DNA of 64,000 bases, from contig NW_003101649.1 in assembly GCF_000003855.2 (NCBI RefSeq), positions 267,542-331,541 on the forward strand. Direction: 5' to 3'. The notes under the pieces were generated by a model that worked only from the letters and a program-made list of their open reading frames with translations, did not search any database and had not been told where the DNA came from. A program made the translations under genes and the position numbers. The first letter of the stretch is position 1; each line of letters starts with the position of its first letter. This document shows, piece after piece, positions 22,252 to 36,078 of the stretch. This DNA comes from Blastomyces gilchristii SLH14081 (Eukaryota > Ascomycota > Eurotiomycetes > Onygenales > Ajellomycetaceae).

Positions 22252-25200
22252 ATGAATATACAACAAAAACATCAAAAAAAGTTTAAAAACTCTTCAAAAA
22301 TCATATTTATTCAAAATAATGTGAATAGAAACTCAAATTGCATTTATTCTTATCTTCAAATTATATTTAAATAAAAAGTTGATTTTATACTGCTTCAGAA
22401 GCTGAATTTTGATGCTGAGTAAAAATATGTCATTTCTCATTCAAGCTACTACTGCTTTATATCTCAAAAGTCTGAGATAAAGTCAAGAGTAGTGATCTAT
22501 GAAAGAAAGAGATCAAGATATTAATTTAATCTAAGATTTGATATCATGTCTGACCCTGATATTCTGATGAGTGATATTATAGATAAAGAGAATAAGTTTG
22601 ATACTATACAGCTCATAAATATCTATAATGAAAAGTCATTGAAGAAAAATAATAACATCTGAATAATTAATAGAGAGTTTCTGAATATAACTTTATCAAG
22701 AAACTCTATAATTGCAGAAGATTTCAATGCACATCATCTCTGATGAAATTCAGAATGCAAAAGAGCAGTAAGAGCTGATAATCTGATTGAATGAATCTGT
22801 AAATATTCAATAGATTTAGTTAACAAGTCTGATCAATAAACATTCTTTAGAAAAGATATGAAACAGAAATCTATTATACATCTAATCTTTATATCATAAA
22901 ATCTAGTGAAAAAAAGACTTATAAACTGATTTATTGATTTAAATGAGACATCAGAATCAGATTATAAGATTATTCAATTTGATATTGAACTGAGTAAGAA
23001 ATAAATGAGTGAAAACCCTCTTCTCTCTAATCAGTTTAACTTTGAAAAGGCTGACTGAAAGGCAGTTGAAGAAAGTATAAAACTGTTAAAATCTGAAAGA
23101 TAGAGTGAGCTATATTGAAATCCTGGTCAAGATATCTCAAATGAAATGCTTAAGAATAGAGTGAAGCTCATTACATCTATTATTCTAGCAAGTGTTAAAG
23201 ACAATATTTCAAAGAGAAAGTCTTCTGAGTATTCAAAATCTTGATGAAATGAGAATATTACATTGAAAAGAAAACAATTGACTACTACTAGAAGAGATTG
23301 AAAGAATGATATAATTTCTGATAAAGAGTTCAAAACTGTCAGAAATGAATATTTTTCAGATATTAAAAGAGCTAAAACAGACTGCTGAAATAAGTTTCTT
23401 AAAGAAGAATAAGAAAAGGAAGTTTTTAAAGCTTTTAACTATACTAAAACAAGAAATGTAGCAAAACTTCTAATCTTAAAATATGAGTTTCAGAATGAAT
23501 TATATACAGCAAACTCTTTTGAGAAAAAATATCAAGCTTTTATAAGAACTCTCTTTCAAAACTCATCAGATTCAGATTCAGAGAAAGAGAATATATCACT
23601 TCTCAACTATATTAATGAAAATGACTGAGAATGGTCTGATCTTACTCAAGATGAATTAGAGTCAGCTATCTTCTCAAGTTCAGTTAAAACTGCTGCAGAG
23701 CCTGATTCAATTAATCACTTGATTATTCAAAATACATACTTCTACTGAAAGAATGAATATTTTGAGCTCTTTTTCAATCTCTTAAAAAATGAATATTATT
23801 CTGAATGCTGAAGAGAAGTCATTAGAGTGATTCTTACAAAATCTAATAAAAAAACTTCAATTCTCAAGTTATATAGAGTAATATCTCTATAGAACTGTCT
23901 AGAAAAGGTTTTAGAAAAGATAATAACTACTTAACTATCTTTTATAAGCTCTATCAGTAATTCTCTATTATTCAGTGAATAAATAAGAGATAGAAAACAG
24001 TGTTCTGCAATTGACACTGTTCTCTCAGTTATTCATAATATTCAGATAACAAAGCATGAAGATCTGATCTCAACTGCAGTTTTTATTGATATAAAAGAAG
24101 CATTTAATCATATTTCAAAGTCAAAGTTAATTCAGACTTTGAAGATGTTAAAACTGTCACTTTCTCTAATAAAATAAGTGAACTGTTTTATGTCTAAAAG
24201 AATTATACAACTTTTCTTTGATGAAATGAAATAAGACAAGACTGAGATAAAAATAGAAGTATTATAAGAATCTTCAATCTCACTTATTTTATTTATAATA
24301 TACACTGTATATCAATTCAAAAATAGAAATATGAGAATAGTATAATCTCTGAGTTATATGAATGATATTGATCTAATCTACAGCTCAAAAACTATCAAAG
24401 AGAATTTGAAAGTGATTAAAGAAGCTGCAAAGAAAATCTTTATTAGAGCAGATATCAATTAAATTCAATTTAATATAGATAAAACTGAGTTAATTCATTT
24501 CTTTTCTAGATTTAATGAGAAAGAACTATCTCTAACTCTTTTAAATAGAGAGATTAACCCCAGTGTTAATGTCAAATAATTAGAAGTATGATTAAACTCC
24601 AAGTTGAATTTTAAATATCACATTTAACAAAGAACTGTCAAGACAGAAAGACTATTGAATAACATAATCAGACTATTAAATACAGAGAGAGATCTATTCT
24701 TCCAGGCTATGTGACAGTTATATATAGCCTGTATTACATCAGTAGCTGATTATGAAGTTCAAGTTTGATGAAATAATCAAGAGAATTTCACTGAACTCTT
24801 TCAAAGTCTGTAAAACAGAGTCTTGAGAAGAATTCTGAGAGTATTCAAATCATCTTCTATTAAAGTAATGAAAATTGAAGCTTCAATTCCTTCTTCTACT
24901 ATTAGATTTGAAAAGGCCTGTATGAACTATGCTCTGAGAGTGATAAAGATAAGCTCAAATCATATAATCAGAGAAAGAGTCTCTTCTTCATTTTCATTAA
25001 TTAACTCTGGAAATGAACTGAATTGAAATAGATTTCTTGATTGAAATGAAAATAATTCTTCAAAGAAAATGTCTTCTCAACTGTACAGACTATACTCTCT
25101 GATTAAAAATCAATTTTCTTCTTTAAATGTTGAAAAAGTTGCTCATGAGAAGTTATGTCTCTGAAGAGAAAAGCTTGAATCTCTTATAGACTTATAAATA

Positions 25201-26208
25201 AGTGAACTATTTAAAGAGAAAGAATATGAACAGCATTTGAAGAGAATTTCTATACTCAATATAAAAGACTCTATTCTGATTTAGTCAGATGACTCAAAAA
25301 ATGAGAATTTGAATAGATTAGGCACAGGCATTGCTTATACTGAAGATAATATCAATTTTATCTCAGATTTCTGAAATTTAGACTGTGAATCTAAAGTCTT
25401 TGATACTGAACTATTTATAATAGTGAACGCTTTCAAACTCATTGAAATAAAATCTTATAAAAGAGAAAATAGTTTGAAAGTGATATAAATATTCTCTGAT
25501 AGTCAAGCTGCTCTAAAAAGACTTAGAAATAGTCAGATTTATAATGATCAAATGAATCTTGAACTGATCTTAAACTCTGTTTTGAAAATTCAAAAGAGAA
25601 GAATATCAAAGCTGATAATTCATCTACACTGAGTTCCTGCGGATATGAATATTCATGATAATGAATTGGCTGATTCAGCTGTAAAAAAGGGTGCAGAATT
25701 AAGCAGATCTATTCAAAAAATTGTGTCCTGGTCTTTTATAAAGAGAAAAATAAAAGAATCTTGTTTAGATAAGTGAAATGAAAGCTAGCAGAAATAAAAG
25801 AAGAGTATACATTATTCAAGATTTGAAACAAAACTCAAGTGAAAATCTTGTGTAATTAAATGTAAAAAGAAAATATTCTCATCTATAATACAGCTGAAAC
25901 TAGAACATGGCTATTTTAAATCTTATATACAAAGATTTGATGATAGATTTAACTCAATAGAATGCTCATTCTGCAATGCAAATGAGAATTCTGAGTATAT
26001 TGTAATGCACTGTGCATTATACAATAGTCTCAGAGTCAGATTAAAAGAGAAGTATGATTTAAATCAATTAAATATGAGATTCTTATTCTCAACTGAGACA
26101 GGAATTAAATACTTAATAGACTTTCTATCAGAAACTCAAGCAGCTATAAGAAAATGACTAAATTCAGAAATATCTGAATATGAAGAGAAGGAAATCAATC
26201 AGATATAG
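22252..26208 (+). pseudogene. LINE copy 1 ORF2: endonuclease, reverse transcriptase, RNase H
   Basis: A collinear 1319-codon frame (divisible by three) with many internal stops. The AP-type endonuclease is at the N-terminus, with IIAEDFNAHHL near 22711-22740. RT in the middle has STAVFIDIKEAF (about 24073-24110) and the YVDD box as YMND (24355-24366). RNase H has SDDSKNENLN (about 25285), FSDSQAALKRL (about 25494) and NIHDNELADSAV (about 25648-25683). A C-terminal Cys/His cluster CSFCNANENSEYIVMHCAL lies at about 25966-26022. The RNase H suggests a Tad/I-superfamily LINE. Trp and Arg codons are often TGA. Confidence 0.88.
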
Positions 26209-26580
26209 TCTGTTAAAACAGCTATATACTATCTTTTAATAATTTGTTTTGTTATAGTCTCTCTTTACTTTCTCTTTTTCTTTCAATTCCTTTCTATCTA
26301 TCTATTTAATGTGTCTATCTTTAAGACTGTGTTCTCTTTTCCTTTGTCATGATATTGTCAAATGATTTCAAAGTATCAGAAGATGTTAAAACACCGCAAT
26401 TTGTAAACACTTTTTGTATTCTGAGCTGAAATTTTCTGATTTTGCATATCTGAAATTGATGAATGTATAATAGTTAACTTTACAGATATAGGAAAAACCC
26501 TGAGAACTAAAAGTTCTCAGATAGATGTCATAGTCTCTGACTGCATACATCTATAATTGAAGAATAATAATAATATTAAT
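26209..26580 (+). other. LINE copy 1 3' UTR with conserved stem-loop and AAT tail
   Basis: A perfect 8-bp stem CTGAGAAC/GTTCTCAG with loop TAAAA sits at 26500-26520. In copy 2 (minus strand near 53286-53308) the stem is kept and lengthened by one pair. The last 50 bases end GAAGAATAATAATAAT and match the SINE 3' end. The stem-loop near the tail is the usual place for RT recognition in stringent-type LINEs. Confidence 0.7.
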
Positions 26581-26639
26581 AAACTTATACAATTTCAATA
26601 TCTACAGAATTAAATATAAAAGTGCTAAAAGAACACTTA

Positions 26640-27600
26640 GTTATCTCTACATATTTTAATACTTTCAATCTCACTCTCTAGTCATTATGAAGAATGGAAA
26701 TGCTTACAAAAGTGAGTGTGAATGAAAATGTTATCAGTTCCCTAATTAATCAAGATTGATATATCAATGAATGATTGAAGAATTGTATGAAATAGAAGTT
26801 TCATTCATGAATGAAAGCATGTGAACCAGTATTACAAATGTCTGATAATATTATCAAATATCTTAATATTCTGTTCTGAGACACTGTCATACAACAGAAA
26901 GTGTTAGATTGATTACAGAGTATCTGACAGAGAAACACTTCTCTTATAACATTCATTTCTGACTTTGACATCAAGATCTTGGAAGCAGGTGATCAATCTT
27001 GAGAGAATTGAATGAAGATTCGTATGCTTAAGAAGATATTAACTTTGAAACTCTTACAGACTCTCATAAGTGTAAATGAAGATCTAACTTATGAAGACTT
27101 CTACACACAGCTTCAGATATTGAATGACTGTCTTATCAAGCTCAAGAATATACAGAACAGTGATAGAAGATGTTACATTCACACACCTGTCCTGAGAAAT
27201 AATTCTGTCACTCATACATCTGTGTTAAGAAACAACAACAATGATACAGATACTATGAACTGAATAGACTTGAATGTCTATATATAAGCAAGAGTCTTCA
27301 TCATCTGACCAGGCTTCTGAGTCCCTGAGATCACTTCTGAAGAAGTCACTAATTGATGTCAATAAGAGGTGTATATCAACTGTAATCAATCAGAGTACAT
27401 TGCTTCTAACTGTTGATTAGTCTATGTATCTACTTACTTAAAGAATGAATCAGCACCTGTCTGTGTCAATCACATTATATTAGAGAAGAATTCAGAAGAT
27501 AACTATGAGAATACTCCGATAAAACAGAGAAAAGATTAACTCCGGTTTAAATTCACAAGCAGAAGCTTGAAGAGATCAGATGATAATAATTTGAAGAGAA
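26640..27600 (+). pseudogene. G2 gag remnant
   Basis: It continues G2 after the LINE. The open piece 27012-27263 (KKILTLKLLQTLISVNEDL) and the knuckle near 27372-27413 (YINCNQSEYIASNC) correspond to G1 positions 1395-1765. Stops throughout. Confidence 0.72.
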
Positions 27601-30283
27601 AATGATAATAAATGTGATTCTTATATCTACTGTAATGAATAACATGTATAATATGAAAGCTATGATAGACAGCAGTCTATGTTATTATATAATGATTAAC
27701 TCTTCAATTATAAGACATTATAATCTTCAGTGTATTCTCTTATCAAGACTCTGACTTCTCACAGAATTTGATGATTTAAAAGATATTCACACTTAATATA
27801 TAATAAAACTAAATATAGATGTTGAAGAACATCAATATGATGATATCTATATATACAAAGTTGATAATCTTGACTATAATGTTATGCTAGAACTTGCCTA
27901 GCTATCTGAATAAGACATCTTATTAAATACTTAAAACAGAAGCTTAATATTCTCTAACAATGATAGAATTTATAAAGATGATCTACATAAGACTATGAAT
28001 CTTACACAGATCTCTGTCAACACTTATAAAATGCTCTGAAAAAGAAGTCATCATTAAACCTGCTGACAGAGTCACTGACAAAGTCACTGATAGTAAGACT
28101 ATGTATCAATCTATTTCATCAGTCTGACTAATATTAAGAAAGTTCTAGATAAGTTATTCTGTACTATAATAACGGATTCTCACAAAAAACTTTCTCAATA
28201 ATATCATGAATATCTAGATGTCTTCTGACAAGACAATATTATAAATATACCTTCTTTAAGAGGCTCAGAAGTGAATCACAGCATCAAGTTAGAAAAGAAG
28301 AATGATAAGAACTCTGAATCACTGTGAGACTCTGTTTATAATATATCTTGAGATGAACTTCTTCTTCTTTGACAGACACTCAATGATCTATTAAATAAGA
28401 AATTTATATATATTAGTAACTCTTCTACTGCAGCTTCTATTCTCTTTGTAAAGAAGTCTGATAAAGAACTCTAATTCTGTGTGAACTATCAAGATCTGAA
28501 TAGATTGACAAAGAAAGATCATTATCTCTTATCTCTTATCAATGAAACTCTAGTGTATATCAGATAAGCTCAATGATTTACAAAGCAAGATATTATCACT
28601 GTCATTCATAAGATTCATATCACTGAAGAAGATGAATGACTTACAGCATTTTAAACATATTACAGTCTCTTTGAATGAGTAGTCACACTCTTTGAACTGA
28701 CTAATACTCTCAGTATATTTCAGAAGTATATCAGTGGGCACTCTGAGATTTTCTTGATAAGTTTGTATCTGTATATTTAGATGACATTCTTATCTTCACT
28801 AAGAGATTCAGAAAAGAATATTAAGAACATATACAGAAGATATTACAATGATTATAAGAGAAAGAACTATCAATAGATATTGATAAGTGTGATTTTAAAG
28901 TCAAGAGTATAAACTATCTAGACTTTATTATAGAAGCTGATAAGAGAATTCAAATGAATTCTGAGAAAGTCTCTGCTATTCTCAAGTGAGAGACTTTATA
29001 TACTGTGAAAGATATATAAAGCTTCATTGAATTTACTAACTTCTATCAGTAATTTATATCAAACTTCTCAGATATTATAAGATCACTCACAGAACTCACT
29101 AAGAAAGACTCAGTATTTCAATGATTAGCAGACACTGAAGCTGCATTTACACAGATGAAGAAGATGTTTATTAATACCTCTCTGCTGATAATATTCAATT
29201 CTTATTATAAGATAGTTATTGAAGCTGATTTCTCTAACTATGTCACAGAAGAAGCTATATTGCAATATAATAGTAAAGATGTCTTACAATCATGCATCTT
29301 CATGTCTAAGAAGCTGAGTTCTGCTGAATGCAACTACAAGATCTATGATAAGAAACTTCTTGTGATTATATACTGTCTAGAAGAATGAGACACTGAACTC
29401 TGAAGTGTCTCTGAATTTGAGATAATCACAGATCATAAGAGTCTCAAGTACTTTATAACTATCTATAAACTTGCTGAATGATAGATATAATGATTCAAGT
29501 TCTTAAGCTGCTTTCATTTTACAATACACTATCATTCTGACAGTCAGAACTTGATGACAGATGCTCTCTTATAACAGAAGCAAGATATGTCATTTGATAT
29601 AACAGATACTCACTGAATGAATCAAGAACATCCGCTCTTGAATCTGAAGATACTAGTTGATCAAGATAAAACAGCTCATGACACTATACATTCTTCTTCA
29701 ATTAGAACTATCACTGATATCTCAACTTCTTCTGAACCTATATTAGATGAACTATAATATACAGCAGCTTAAACTGATGAACTTCTTCAAGCACTCACTG
29801 AAGCAGTATAATAAGAAGCACTGTGATTTTTCTCAGAACTACATATAAGAACTGACATCTCAGAATATTCAATCAATGATAATAACACTCTATCATTTTG
29901 TGAATGATGCTGAGTCTCTTACTTCAAACCCTTACATATCTGAATAATGTAAGAGATATATGACTCTTGTATAACTGATCATTCAGATTATCAATAACTG
30001 TATTAAATGATCTCTTGAGAGTTCTACTGATCTGAGATATCAAACAGTATCAGACATTTCATCTGAAACTGTAACTATTGTTTCTTCATCATCTTGTCAA
30101 AGAACTGTAGAAAAGACCTGCTGAAACTGCTTGATAGATCTGATAGAATCTGATAAGATGTGATAATTGACTTTGCTATTAATCTCTCTAAGAGTAAGAA
30201 CTGTAGAAATGTTCTGATCATTGTGAACTGATTGAGTAAGAGTATAATATTGAAATTCTGTGATAAGATGAATACTGAACAAG
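27601..30283 (+). pseudogene. G2 pol, first part: protease, RT, RNase H, start of integrase
   Basis: Protease-like segment about 27600-27840 (MIDSSLCYYIMI). RT about 28340-29125 keeps the collinear YLDDILIFT box near 28766-28792. RNase H open piece 29155-29388 contains IVIEADFSNYVTEEAIL and NYKIYDKKLLVIIYCLEE. The H2C2 and first integrase part lies about 29880-30283, with G3 inserted in the integrase after MNTEQ. Most stops are TGA. It resumes at 36079. Confidence 0.83.
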
Positions 30284-30648
30284 TGTGGCGCGCTGCGCCC
30301 GATCAATCATATAGACTATTCCGTTACACTCCACAGATTTCAACCGCTCCATTCTCGAACGCGTACGCCCCAATTCTCGGCCATTCTCAATCACTGATCC
30401 TCGGCCGCCACAAACGCGTACACTCCGATTCTCAGCCATTCTTGATCACTGATCCTCAGCTGCTACTAACATGTATAGATTCTTCCACCCTGAAGCTTCA
30501 TCACATACATCATCACATACACATATAAATATTCACTTCAATTATCAATTCTTACACTTTCTCTTTCTTTTTCTTCTCTAACATTTTTCTCTTTATTATA
30601 TAAGATCTATTAATATAATATCAATCTATTCAGTGTAGATCTCTTATA
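30284..30648 (+). repeat. 5' LTR of G3
   Basis: It begins TGTGGCGCGCTGCGCCCGAT. The first 200 bases keep dense CG/CC/GG. It contains two copies of a block with GATTCTC.GCCATTCT..ATCACTGATCCTC (about 30368-30475), which explains the extra length over G1. It ends CTCTTATA, a C-to-T change from CTCTTACA. Confidence 0.9.
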
Positions 30649-31139
30649 CTAGAAAAACATTCATCATCTTCTTATTAGAAAATAATTACTCACACATCAT
30701 CTTCTTATTAGAAATGATTATTTATCAAGAGATATTCAAACATATAATGATGTGTAAGAAATAGAGAAACAGTCAATAGTTAAACAGACACTGAGTTCTC
30801 AGATAGAAGCTTGCTCATCAGTCACTCTGATCTTATAACAAAATCTTACAAAGACAGTAAGATCTTATAAAGAGAATATCAGTGAAAGATCTAAGAGTTC
30901 TGACACTCAGATATATAAGATATTCATATAATTATATATTCAATGATTGATACAATCATGTCTAACAATAATATAAAACTCTTAAATATGAGTATAGACA
31001 TGATATTACAGTAACTTTAAACAATATTGAAATTACAATAATAATAAATAGCTGATATACATGTAACTTAACAACTTCAATATAAAGAGATTCAATAATT
31101 AACTTATATAATTTCAATATCTATAGAATCAAATATAAA

Positions 31140-32100
31140 AGCACTGAAGAAACACTTAGATGCTCTCATATATTTTAATACTTCTGATCTCACTCTCTAC
31201 TCATTATAAAGAATGAAAATGCTTATGAAACTGAGTATATATGAAGATGTCATTGATTCATTAATCAATCAAGATTGATATATTAAGAAATGATTGAAGA
31301 ATCATGTGAAACAGAAGTTTCACTCATGAATAAAAGCATATGAATCAGTATTATAAATATCTGATAATATCATCAAATATCTTGATATTCTGTTCTGAAA
31401 CACTGTCATATAACAGAAAGTGTTGAATTAATTACAGAGTATCTGATAAAGAAATACTTCTCTTATAATATTCATCTCTGACTTTAACACTAAGATTCTA
31501 GAAGTAGGTAATCAATCTTAACAGAATTAAATAAAGATTAGCATGCTTAAGAAGATATTAACTTTGGAACTCTTACAGGCTCTTGTAAGTGTAGACAAAG
31601 ACTAGACTTATGAAGACTTCTACACACAGCTCTGAACATTGAATGATTATCTTATCAAGCTTAAGAGTATATAGAACAGTGATAGAAGATGTTATATCTC
31701 AGTCACTTATATATCTGCACTGAAGAATAATAACAATGATACAGATGCTATGAACTGAGTAGACTTAAATATCTATACATAAGCAAGAATCTTCACTGTT
31801 TGAACAGATGTTCAAGTCTCTGAGATCACTCTCAAAGAAGTCATCAATCAATATCAATATAAAGTGTGTATCAACTGTAACTGATCAGAATACATTGCTT
31901 TCATCTGTCAATTGATCTATGTGTCTTCACACTTGAGAGAAAGATCAGTATTTTCTCATTCAAAGAATGAATCAGTATCTGTTTATATCAATCACATTAT
32001 ATTAGAGAAAGATTCAGAAGATAACTATGAGAATATCTCAATGAAACAGGAAAAAGATTAGCTTCTGTTTAAATTTACAAACAGAAGCTTGAAGAGATTG
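31140..32100 (+). pseudogene. G3 gag remnant
   Basis: Collinear with G1 and G2 gag. The knuckle region near 31870-31910 (YINCN*SEYIAFIC-like) follows the same order, with the His changed to Tyr. Leader 30649-31139 is AT-rich and non-coding. Confidence 0.68.
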
Positions 32101-35100
32101 GATGATAATAATTTAAAGAGAAAATAATAATAAATGTGATTCTTATATCTACTGTGATTGATAATATGTATAATATGAAAGCCATGATAGACAGCAGTCT
32201 ATATTACTATGCAATGATAAAATCTTCAGTTGTAAGATATTATAATCTTCAGTGTATTCTCTTATCAAAATCCGGACTTCTCACAGAACTTGATGATTTA
32301 AAAGACATTTATTCTCATTATATGATGAAGTGAATCATAGATATAAGAGGATATCTATGTGAAGATGTCTATATATATGAAGTTGATAATCTTGATTATA
32401 ATCTTATATTAGAACTTGTCTGACTATCTGAATAAGATATCTTATTGAATGCTTAAAACAGAAGCTTGATATTTTCTAACAATGATAGAATTCATGAAGA
32501 TGATACTCACAAGATCATGAATCTGATATAGATCTCTGTCAGTACATATGAAATACTCTGAAAAATAAGTTGCTGATAGCAGAACTATATAACAATCTAT
32601 TCTATCAGTCTGACTGATATTAAAAAGACTCTAGAAAAGTTATTTTATATTATAATAACAGATTCTTATACAAAACTTTCTCAATAATATTATGAATATC
32701 TAGATATCTTCTGATAAGATAATATTATGAATATATCTCTCTTACAAGATTCTGAAGTGAATCATAGTATTAAGTTAGAGAAAAAGAATGATAAGAATTC
32801 TGAACTATTATAAGACTCTCTTTATAACATGTTCTGAGATGAACTTCTTCTTCTTTAAAAGACACTCAATGATCTATTGAATAAAGAATTCATACACATT
32901 AGTAACTCTTTCATCACAGTCTCTATTCTCTTTGCAAAGAAATCAGATGAAGAACTTCAGTTCTGTGTGAATTATCAAGAATTGAATAGATTAACAAAGA
33001 AAGACTGTTATTCTTTATCTCTTATCAATGAAACTCTAGCTTGTATTAAACAAGCTCAATAATTTATAAAGTTAGATGTTATCACTGTATTTCATAAGAT
33101 TCATATCACTGAAGAAGATGAGTGACTTACAGCATTCTGAACATGATATAATCTCTTTAAATAAGTAATCACACTCTTTGAACTGATCAATACTCTCAGT
33201 ATACTTCAGAAGTATATCAACTGAGCACTCTGAGACTTTTTTAATGAATTTATATCTGCTTATCTAGATAACATTCTCATCTTCACTGATGAATTCAGAA
33301 AGAAATATCAAGAGTATGTGTAAAGAGTATTACAATAACTATAAGAAGCAGAACTATTAATTGATATTGATAAGTGTAATTTTGAAGTCAAGAGTACTAA
33401 ATACTTTGATTTCATCATAGAAGCTGATAAGAGAATCTGAATAGATTTTGAGAAGATCTCTGCTATTCTTGAATGAGAGGCTCTGTGCACTGTGAATGAT
33501 ATATAAAGCTTCATCAGATTTACTAACTTTTATCAGCAATTTATATGAAACTTCTCAGATATTATAAGATCACTTACAGAACTTACTAAGAAAGACTCAG
33601 TATTTTAATGATCAGTGAACACTGAAGCTGCATTTATATAGATGAAGAAGATATTCATTAATATCTCTCTGCTAATAATATTCAATTCTGATTATAAGAC
33701 AGTTGTTAAAGCTAATTTCTCTGACTATATGATAGAAGAAGTGATATTGTAATATGATAATAAAGATGTTCTACAATTATATGTCTTCATATCTAAGAAA
33801 CTGAGTCTCACTGAATGCAATTATGAGATCTATAATAAGAAACTTCTCATAATTATACACTGTTTAGAAGAATAAGACTCTGAACTCTGAAGTATCTCTG
33901 AATTTGAGATAGTTATAAATTCTAAGAATCTCAAATACTTCACAACTACTTATAAACTCACTGAATGACAGATACAATAATCTGAGTTTTTAAGCTGCTT
34001 TCATTTTACAATACACTACTGTTCTGATAGTCAGAACTCAATGATAGATGCTCTCTCTTAATGAGAGCAAGATATATCATTCAATATAACAGATACTCAT
34101 TGAATGAACTGAGAGCATCAGCTCTTAGATCTGAAGATACTAGTTAATCAAGATAGAACAGCTCACAGCACTATACATGCTTCTTCAATTAGAACTGTCA
34201 CTGATATCTCAACTTCTTCTGAATCTATATTAGATGAGTTATAATATATAGCAGCTCAAACTGATGAACTTTTTCAAGCACTCACTGAAGCAGTATGATA
34301 AGAAATATTCTGATTTTCTTCAGAATTATGTGTAAGAACTGATATCTCAGAATATTCAATCAATGATAATAACACTCTATGATTTTATAAATGACACTGA
34401 GTCTCTCACTTTAAATTCTTATACATCTGAATAATGCAAGAGATGCATGATTTGTGTATAACTGATTATTGAGACTGTGAACAACTGTATAGAATGATCT
34501 TCTGAGAGTTCTATCAATCTGAGATATTAAACAGTATCAGATACTTTATCTGAAACTGTAACTACTGTTCTTCTGTTATCTTATAAAAGAACTATAGAAC
34601 AGATCTACTGAAATCACTTAATATTTCTGATAAAATCTGATAAGATGTAGTGATTGACTTCACTATTAATCTATCTGAGAGCAAGAATTGTAGAAACATT
34701 CTGATCATCATAAATTAATTAAGTAAAGATATAATAATGAAATCTTGTAATAAAATGAATACTGAACAAGTCACTGAAGCTTGTCTATCAAGCTTATTCT
34801 ATCAGATGTATGAATTGCTGAAATCTATAGTATCAGATCAGAGTCATCAATTTATGAGTACTCTCTGAACAAGAATCTGTCAAGTTCTCAAGATTACACA
34901 CTGTCTGTTAACTGTCTATCATTCTGAGACTGATAATGCATTAGAACAGATAATTCAGACTGTGAAGAATTATCTTTGTAAGTTCTGTAATCACTTACAG
35001 GATAATTGACATGATCTTCTTCTACATGTAGAGATTGCTATTAACAGTTGAGATGCTGTTTCAGCAGATGTAAGCTCATTCTTCCTTACACATGAATATT

Positions 35101-35708
35101 ATATGAAAGTATTGAATCTTCTAGAGATTACACAGTTAACACTGAACTCTCACAGTTCACTTCAAATCACTTATAATATAGTAATGAAGCTCTGAGATGT
35201 CTGTGACTGAGTAGAGGTCTTCATAATAACTGTGAAACAAGACTAAGAAGATTAAATCAATATTCAATGAGATTCTGCAGAGCAGTATAAGATAGAAGAT
35301 CTTATATGATTGAATCTCAAGAATATATAAATCATACATTCATCTTGTAAACTAGATTACTGTCATATCAGATATAAAGTGATAGAAGTTCTAGATAGTC
35401 ACAACTACTGTATTGACACATCATCAGAAATTCATGATGTCTTTCATATAAGCTTGCTCTGCTGCACTATCACTGACCTGTTCTCTTCTCAACTGACTTT
35501 CAATTGACAGTCATCAGAGATCATAGAAGAAGATAATGAACTTGAGTGAGAGATTGAAGATCTTCTCAATGAGAGACTTCACAGCTGCAGCTGACAATAT
35601 CTTATGAAATGAGTCAGCTATGATTAACTGACCTGAACTCTGAGTTCTGTATTATGTGAAACAGCAGTCCTTGACTGATGAGAACTGCTTCTGAAAGAGA
35701 GAGACTAA
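32101..35708 (+). pseudogene. G3 pol: protease, RT, RNase H, integrase, chromodomain
   Basis: Protease remnant 32136-32333 (AMIDSSLYYYAMI). The RT start at 32877-33062 is an open 61-codon piece (DEELQFCVNYQELNRLTKKD). The YLDD box region near 33255-33280 reads AYLDNILIFTDE, with the second Asp now Asn. RNase H is about 33620-34080. Integrase is about 34400-35300 (SVSDQSHQFMSTL-type and TGYHSE-type motifs, decayed). The chromodomain-like end is about 35515-35640 (EDLLNERLHSCS*QYLMK*VSYD). The tract AAAGAGAGAGACTAA before the 3' LTR is the polypurine tract. Confidence 0.83.
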
Positions 35709-36073
35709 TGTGACAGACTGCACCTGATTAATTATATAGACTATTTCATTACAGTTCACAGATTTCAACTGCTTCATTCTCAAACACATACATTTCAATT
35801 CTCAGTTATTCTCAATCACTGATTGTCAGCCGCTACAAATGCATATACTTCAATTCTCAGCCATTCTTGATCACTGATCCTCGGCCACTACTAACACATA
35901 TAGATTCTTCCGCCCTGAAGCTCCACTGTATATGCTATCACATACATGTATAAATATTCACTTCAATCACTGATGCTCATACTTTCTCTTTTCTTTCCTT
36001 CTCTAACATTTTTCTCTTTGTTATATAAGACCTATCAATATAATACCGATCTATTCGGCGTAGGCCTCTTACA
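35709..36073 (+). repeat. 3' LTR of G3
   Basis: 365 bp. Compared with the 5' LTR it shows strand-symmetric C-to-T and G-to-A changes: CGCGCTGCGCCCGA became CAGACTGCACCTGA, and CGTACGCCCCAA became CATACATTTCAA. The terminal CCGATCTATTCGGCGTAGGCC is unmutated. Confidence 0.9.
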
Positions 36074-36078
36074 ACAAG

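Larger units (their letters stand above)
18775..26580 (+). mobile_element. LINE copy 1: full-length two-ORF LINE with tRNA-like 5' end
   Basis: 7.8 kb, bounded by perfect 13-bp duplications AAACTTATACAAT (18762-18774 and 26581-26593). It has a tRNA-like head, a 1.85-kb 5' UTR, ORF1 with CCHC knuckles, ORF2 (endonuclease, RT, RNase H, Cys-His end), a 3' UTR with a stem-loop and an AAT-repeat tail. Order and motifs are those of Tad/I-type fungal LINEs. Several stops and catalytic changes make it inactive. Confidence 0.92.
30284..36073 (+). mobile_element. G3: uninterrupted chromodomain Ty3/gypsy copy (365-bp LTRs)
   Basis: 5790 bp with equal LTRs (30284-30648 and 35709-36073, 365 bp) and perfect duplication ACAAG (30279-30283 and 36074-36078). 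It contains no further insertion, so it is the best template for the family. The 5' LTR outer half is GC-rich and unmutated, while the 3' LTR is decayed except at its end. All ORFs are broken. Confidence 0.93.
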
